NCBI RefSeq assembly: GCF_014207445.1
Contig: NZ_JACHEM010000011.1
Span: forward strand, 186,001-250,000
DNA: 64,000 nt
DNA from: Streptomyces candidus
GTDB lineage: Bacteria > Actinomycetota > Actinomycetes > Streptomycetales > Streptomycetaceae
Direction: 5' to 3'
The translations under genes and the position numbers were made by a program. How positions within the stretch are numbered: position 1 is the stretch's first letter; every line of letters starts with the position of its first letter. The notes under the pieces are model-generated. The model was not told the DNA's origin, searched no databases, and saw nothing but the letters and a program-made list of their open reading frames with translations. Below are positions 60,276 through 64,000 of the stretch, piece by piece.

Positions 60276-62177
60276 GTGACCGACGCACATCGGAGCCGCC
60301 GCAGGACCCGCTCCGTCTTCCGCGCACGAAGACGGCCGAGGAGCAGGCTGATGCACGGAGTCACCGCCGCGGCGCTGGCCCTCTCCGCGCTCGCCGTGCT
60401 GCCGCACACCGCACAAGCGGCCGACGCACGGCAGGTGGAGCGCCTCGACCGCGGGCTGACCAGCACCCACACCGGCAGCGGGAACCTGGTGTCGTGGCGC
60501 TGGCTCGCCACCGACCCCGACCACGTGGCGTTCAACGTCTACCGGGGTACCGCCAAGCTCAACTCCTCGCCGCTCACCGCATCGACGAACTACTTCGACG
60601 CGGGCGCCGTGAACTCGGCCGACTACACGGTCCGCGCGGTGGTGGGAGGCGTCGAGCAGCCCGCCTCCGAGCGGGCGCTGCAGTTCCGCTCCGGACATCT
60701 GGACGTGCCGCTCTCCCCGCCGGCCGGGGGCACCACCCCGGACGGGGTCGCGTACACCTACGAGGCCAACGACGCGTCCGTGGGCGACCTCGACGGCGAC
60801 GGCAGGCTCGACCTGGTCCTGAAGTGGCAGCCGACCAACGCCAAGGACAACTCGCAGTCGGGCCACACCGGCAACACGATCGTCGACGGCATACGCCTCG
60901 ACGGCACCCGGCTGTGGCGCGTCGACCTGGGCCGCAACATCCGCTCGGGCGCGCACTACACGCAGTTCCAGGTCTACGACTACGACGGCGACGGGCGCGC
61001 CGAGGTCGCCATGAAGACGGCCGACGGCACCCGGGACGGCACGGGGACGGTGATCGGCAACTCCTCGGCCGACCACCGCAACGCCGGGGGATACGTCCTG
61101 TCCGGGCCCGAGTTCCTGACCATGTTCCACGGACAGACCGGCCGGGCGATGGGCACGGTGGACTATGTGCCCGCCCGCGGCACGGTCTCCTCCTGGGGCG
61201 ACTCCTACGGCAACCGTGTCGACCGCTTCCTCGCGGGCACCGCCTATCTGGACGGCGCCCGTCCGTCCCTGATCATGGCCCGCGGCTACTACACCCGCAC
61301 CGTCGTCGCCGCATGGGACTGGCGCGACGGCCGGTTCACCCGCCGCTGGACCTTCGACACCAACTCCTCCACCAACGCGGGCCGGGGCTACGACGGCCAG
61401 GGCAACCACAGCCTGTCGATCGCGGACGTCGACGGCGACGGCCGGGACGAGATCGTCTACGGTGCGATGACCGTCGACGACAACGGCGCCGGGCTGTGGA
61501 CGAACAGGCTCGGCCACGGCGACGCGGGCCACGTCGGCGACCTCGACCCCTCCCGGCCGGGCCTGGAGTACTTCAAGGTCTCCGAGGACAAGAGCAGGCC
61601 CGGTTCGTGGCTGGCCGACGCGCGTACCGGCCGGGTCCTGTGGCAGACCGCCTCCGGCGCCGACAACGGCCGCGGCGTCGCCGCCGACGTCCACGCGGGC
61701 AGCCCCGGTGCGGAAGCATGGTCCGCCGCAGACTCGACCCTGCGCTCGGCCACCGGCACCGCCCTGGGCCGGAAACCCTCCAGCGCCAACTTCCTCTCCT
61801 GGTGGGACGGCGACCCCGTCCGCGAACTCCTCGACGGCACCCGCATCGACAAATACGGCACCTCGGGCGACACCCGTCTCCTCACCGCCTCCGGCGTCTC
61901 CTCCAACAACGGCACCAAGGCCACCCCGGCCCTCTCCGGCGACATCCTCGGCGACTGGCGCGAGGAAGTCGTCTGGCGTACGGCGGACAACCGCGCCCTG
62001 CGCATTCACTCGACGCCCCATCAGACGGGCACCCGTATCACCACACTGCTTCACGACACCCAGTACCGCACCGCCCTGGCCTGGCAGAACACCGCCTACA
62101 ACCAGCCCCCGCACCCCAGCTTCTTCCTGGGCGCCGGCATGCCCGCCGCGCCACGCCCCACCGTGCACACCCCCTGA
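60276..62177 (+). CDS. Secreted rhamnogalacturonan lyase (PL11)
   Basis: A 633-residue protein. Basic N-region then signal peptide (VTAAALALSALAVLPHTAQA). FnIII-like start (VSWRWLATDPDHVAFNVYRG), then the eight-bladed PL11 propeller with Ca2+-type DxDGDGxxD loops: GDLDGDGRLDLVLKW, YDYDGDGRAEVAMKTADGT, ADVDGDGRDEIVYGAM, and GHGDAGHVGDLDPSRPGLEY. HSTPHQTGTRI and WQNTAYNQPPHPSFFLG are typical of YesW/YesX. It degrades the pectin backbone outside the cell. GTG with GGAGG SD. Confidence 0.95.
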   Translation: MTDAHRSRRRTRSVFRARRRPRSRLMHGVTAAALALSALAVLPHTAQAADARQVERLDRGLTSTHTGSGNLVSWRWLATDPDHVAFNVYRGTAKLNSSPLTASTNYFDAGAVNSADYTVRAVVGGVEQPASERALQFRSGHLDVPLSPPAGGTTPDGVAYTYEANDASVGDLDGDGRLDLVLKWQPTNAKDNSQSGHTGNTIVDGIRLDGTRLWRVDLGRNIRSGAHYTQFQVYDYDGDGRAEVAMKTADGTRDGTGTVIGNSSADHRNAGGYVLSGPEFLTMFHGQTGRAMGTVDYVPARGTVSSWGDSYGNRVDRFLAGTAYLDGARPSLIMARGYYTRTVVAAWDWRDGRFTRRWTFDTNSSTNAGRGYDGQGNHSLSIADVDGDGRDEIVYGAMTVDDNGAGLWTNRLGHGDAGHVGDLDPSRPGLEYFKVSEDKSRPGSWLADARTGRVLWQTASGADNGRGVAADVHAGSPGAEAWSAADSTLRSATGTALGRKPSSANFLSWWDGDPVRELLDGTRIDKYGTSGDTRLLTASGVSSNNGTKATPALSGDILGDWREEVVWRTADNRALRIHSTPHQTGTRITTLLHDTQYRTALAWQNTAYNQPPHPSFFLGAGMPAAPRPTVHTP

Positions 62178-62318
62178 CCACCACACCTCGCAAACATCGC
62201 ACCCCCGCCCCACCCGCTGCCCCGGGCACCCCGGGCGGCGCGTGGGGCGGCAGCCCCGCACCCCTGACCGAGCAGGCCCACCCCGCGCCCGCCCCTCGGC
62301 ATGCTGCCTGAACGGCGT

Positions 62319-62324
62319 TAGCGT
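62319..62324 (+). promoter_or_regulatory. Probable -10 box (TAGCGT), leaderless MpaB-like gene
   Basis: TAGCGT, then 7 nt, then ATG 62332; no SD. Confidence 0.45.
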
Positions 62325-62331
62325 GATCGGT

Positions 62332-63261
62332 ATGTCCGTGACCCGTACGTCCGTGACCTCCGTGCCCGCCGCGAACCCCGACCCCGGCCTCTTCGGCCCC
62401 GCCTCCGTCACCTGGCAGGTGCACGGCGACCCGATGATGTGGATCGCCGGCGTCCGGGCGCTCTACCTCCAGGCACTGCACCCCCGGGCCGTGCGCGGCG
62501 TCATGATCAACAGCACGTTCATGGACGACGCGTGGGGCCGCCTGATGCGTACCGCGGACTTCGTCGGCACGACGACGTACGGCACCACTCCGGCCGCCGA
62601 GCAGGCCGGTGCCCGGGTCCGGGACATCCACCGCCGTCTCGGCGTCGACGACCCGGAACTCCTCCTCTGGGTGCACTGCGCCGAGATCGACTCGTACCTG
62701 ACCGTGGCCCGCCGTTCCGGTCTGCGGATGACCGACGCGCAGGCCGACCTGTACGTCCGTGAACACCGCGAAAGCGCCCGGCTCGTCGGCCTCGACCCGG
62801 CCGGAACACCGGCGAGTACCCGGGAGCTGGCGGACTACTTCCTGCGGACGCGGCCTTGCCTGGAGGCCGGCGATGACGCCCGTACGGTCGACGCGTTCCT
62901 GCGCAGGCCACCGGTTCGCCCCGTCCTCGTCCCGGCGCGCGAACTGATCTGGCGGCGGGTGGCGCACCTCGCGTACGCCTCCCTGCCCCCGTACGCACAT
63001 GTCCTGTACGGCAGGGCCGCACCCGCCCCGCGTGCGGCGGACCGCAGGCTCGCCGCCACCGGCATACTTCTGCGCGGCATCCCCGCCCGCCTCCGCTGGC
63101 AGCTCCCCCCGGGGCACATCTTGAAGGCGGTTGCCCGCCTCGGGCCCGGCAGCCGCCCCGCCCCGTACAAACTCGACCGCATGGCGGCCATACTGGACGG
63201 GCCGGGGAGGGCGCAGTGGAGCGACGGGGGCGACAGTACGAGATGGCGGACACCAGGCTGA
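62332..63261 (+). CDS. MpaB/DUF2236-family oxygenase
   Basis: A 309-residue helical protein. SVTWQVHGDPMMWIAGVRAL, ALHPRAVRGVMINSTFMDDA, RTADFVGTTTYGTT and LLLWVHCAEIDSYLTVAR are the conserved DUF2236 blocks; His residues in VHG, ALHP and VHC are candidate heme or metal ligands (latex-clearing-protein/MpaB group). Oxygenase function is inferred from the family; substrate unknown. Its end overlaps the downstream kinase gene by 46 nt. Confidence 0.88.
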   Translation: MSVTRTSVTSVPAANPDPGLFGPASVTWQVHGDPMMWIAGVRALYLQALHPRAVRGVMINSTFMDDAWGRLMRTADFVGTTTYGTTPAAEQAGARVRDIHRRLGVDDPELLLWVHCAEIDSYLTVARRSGLRMTDAQADLYVREHRESARLVGLDPAGTPASTRELADYFLRTRPCLEAGDDARTVDAFLRRPPVRPVLVPARELIWRRVAHLAYASLPPYAHVLYGRAAPAPRAADRRLAATGILLRGIPARLRWQLPPGHILKAVARLGPGSRPAPYKLDRMAAILDGPGRAQWSDGGDSTRWRTPG

Positions 63262-64000
63262 TCCAGGGCCGGTACCGGCTGCTCGATCTGATCGGGCGCG
63301 GGGGCATGGGCGAGGTGTGGCGCGCCCAGGACGAGTCGCTGGGGCGGCACGTCGCGGTCAAGTGCCTCAAGCCGGTGGGGGCCCAGCCCGACCAGGCGAT
63401 CTCCGGGGTGCTGCGCGAACGCTTCCGGCGCGAGGCGCGGGTCGCCGCCGCCCTCCAGCACCGGGGCGTCACCGTGGTGCACGACTTCGGCGAGTACGAG
63501 GGCGTGCTGTACCTGGTGATGGAACTGCTGGAGGGACGCAACCTCAGCCAGCTCCTGGAGGACAACAAACAGCACCCATTGCCCGTCCACGACGTCGTCG
63601 ACATCGCCGAACAGGTCGCCTGGGCCCTCGCGTACACCCATGAACAGGGCATCGTCCACCGTGACCTGAAGCCCGCGAACATCATGCGGCTCGCCGACGG
63701 CACCGTGAAGATCTGCGACTTCGGCATCGCGCGACTGGGCCACGACATCGGCTACACCTCCCGCCTCACCGGCACCGGCATCGCCATGGGCACCCCGCAC
63801 TACATGTCGCCCGAACAGATCAGCGGCGTCGGCGTCGACCACCGCAGCGACCTCTACTCGCTGGGCTGCGTACTCTACGAAATCGCCACCGGGGTCCCGC
63901 CGTTCGACCTGGACGACGCGTGGGCGGTACTCGTCGGCCACCGCGACACCGTCCCCGAACCGCCCCGCACCCACCGGGCGGAACTCCCCGAGTTCTTCGA
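63216..64000 (+). CDS. Hanks-type Ser/Thr protein kinase (3' end beyond window)
   Basis: The first ~260 residues are present. Gly-loop DLIGRGGMGEVWRAQD, catalytic Lys in HVAVKCLKP, HRDLKPANIM, CDFGIARLG, GTPHYMSPEQISG and DLYSLGCVLYEIATGVPPF give a complete bacterial kinase core through subdomain IX. GTG 63216 is chosen because GGGGAGG lies 6 nt upstream; ATG 63243 (ADTRLIQGRY) is an alternative. Membrane and sensor domains, if any, lie outside the window. Overlaps the MpaB-like gene. Confidence 0.95.
   Translation, partial: MERRGRQYEMADTRLIQGRYRLLDLIGRGGMGEVWRAQDESLGRHVAVKCLKPVGAQPDQAISGVLRERFRREARVAAALQHRGVTVVHDFGEYEGVLYLVMELLEGRNLSQLLEDNKQHPLPVHDVVDIAEQVAWALAYTHEQGIVHRDLKPANIMRLADGTVKICDFGIARLGHDIGYTSRLTGTGIAMGTPHYMSPEQISGVGVDHRSDLYSLGCVLYEIATGVPPFDLDDAWAVLVGHRDTVPEPPRTHRAELPEFF

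Overview
The window is a very GC-rich, densely packed chromosomal segment of a Streptomyces-type actinomycete. Coding third positions are almost all G or C, GTG starts are common, and the families are typically streptomycete (DUF6643, DUF574 methyltransferase, Rv1733c-like membrane protein, B12-type MerR, nSTAND/WD40 regulator). I see no rRNA, tRNA, insertion sequence, prophage or CRISPR array. The content looks like stable core or near-core chromosome with a few decayed fragments. The first gene (MFS transporter) and the last gene (Ser/Thr kinase) run off the window. LAYOUT. 1-7 kb: MFS transporter and divergent ROK repressor, DinB-like protein, anti-sigma-type ATPase, small acidic protein, a Cds1-like PLP enzyme behind a short overlapping leader ORF, an SRPBCC pseudogene and a DeoR regulator. 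7-14 kb: a membrane protein whose alpha/beta-hydrolase motifs are split by a polytopic membrane region, a beta-helix/AAA+ protein, an Rv1733c-like protein and a MOSC protein. 14-21 kb: DUF6643 and a double-TerD protein in divergent arrangement, HpnB-like glycosyltransferase, glutamate-racemase-like protein, PH-like membrane protein, apolipoprotein N-acyltransferase, Nudix hydrolase. 21-24.5 kb: dhaKLM dihydroxyacetone kinase and a His-rich exported protein whose promoter contains a copper-sensor-like palindrome. 24.7-29.5 kb: the Kdp potassium pump, with an extra micro-protein before kdpF. 29.5-32.5 kb: isochorismatase-like hydrolase, beta-propeller phytase, SAM methyltransferase. 32.6-37.8 kb: mutA-mutB-meaB. 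37.9-44 kb: VOC protein, mycothiol-type DinB protein, LysR regulator, 3-hydroxyisobutyryl-CoA hydrolase behind a 38-codon ORF, DHA2 efflux pump, GNAT acetyltransferase. 44-50 kb: two small proteins (one collagen-like), NlpC/P60 hydrolase and a very large HTH-nSTAND-TM-14xWD40 protein. 50-58 kb: small acidic proteins, CBS-domain protein, MerR/B12-like regulator, and a divergent iron/Fe-S redox cluster (heme-oxygenase-like iron protein, FAD-Rieske oxidoreductase // MTQ2-like methyltransferase, CDGSH protein, DUF72). 58-64 kb: acyl-CoA dehydrogenase remnant, ArsR-like regulator, SH3-like exported protein, rhamnogalacturonan lyase with a LacI-type operator at its start site, MpaB-like oxygenase, Ser/Thr kinase. 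HOW GENES WORK TOGETHER. mutAB/meaB (methylmalonyl-CoA to succinyl-CoA, with the mutase-protecting GTPase) and the valine-pathway HIBYL-CoA hydrolase both feed propionyl/methylmalonyl metabolism. kdp gives high-affinity K+ uptake; its usual KdpDE sensors are not in the window. dhaKLM lacks a local PTS HPr/EI. A recurrent feature is leaderless start architecture: a TANNNT box lies 6-7 nt upstream of the start codon in at least eight genes.
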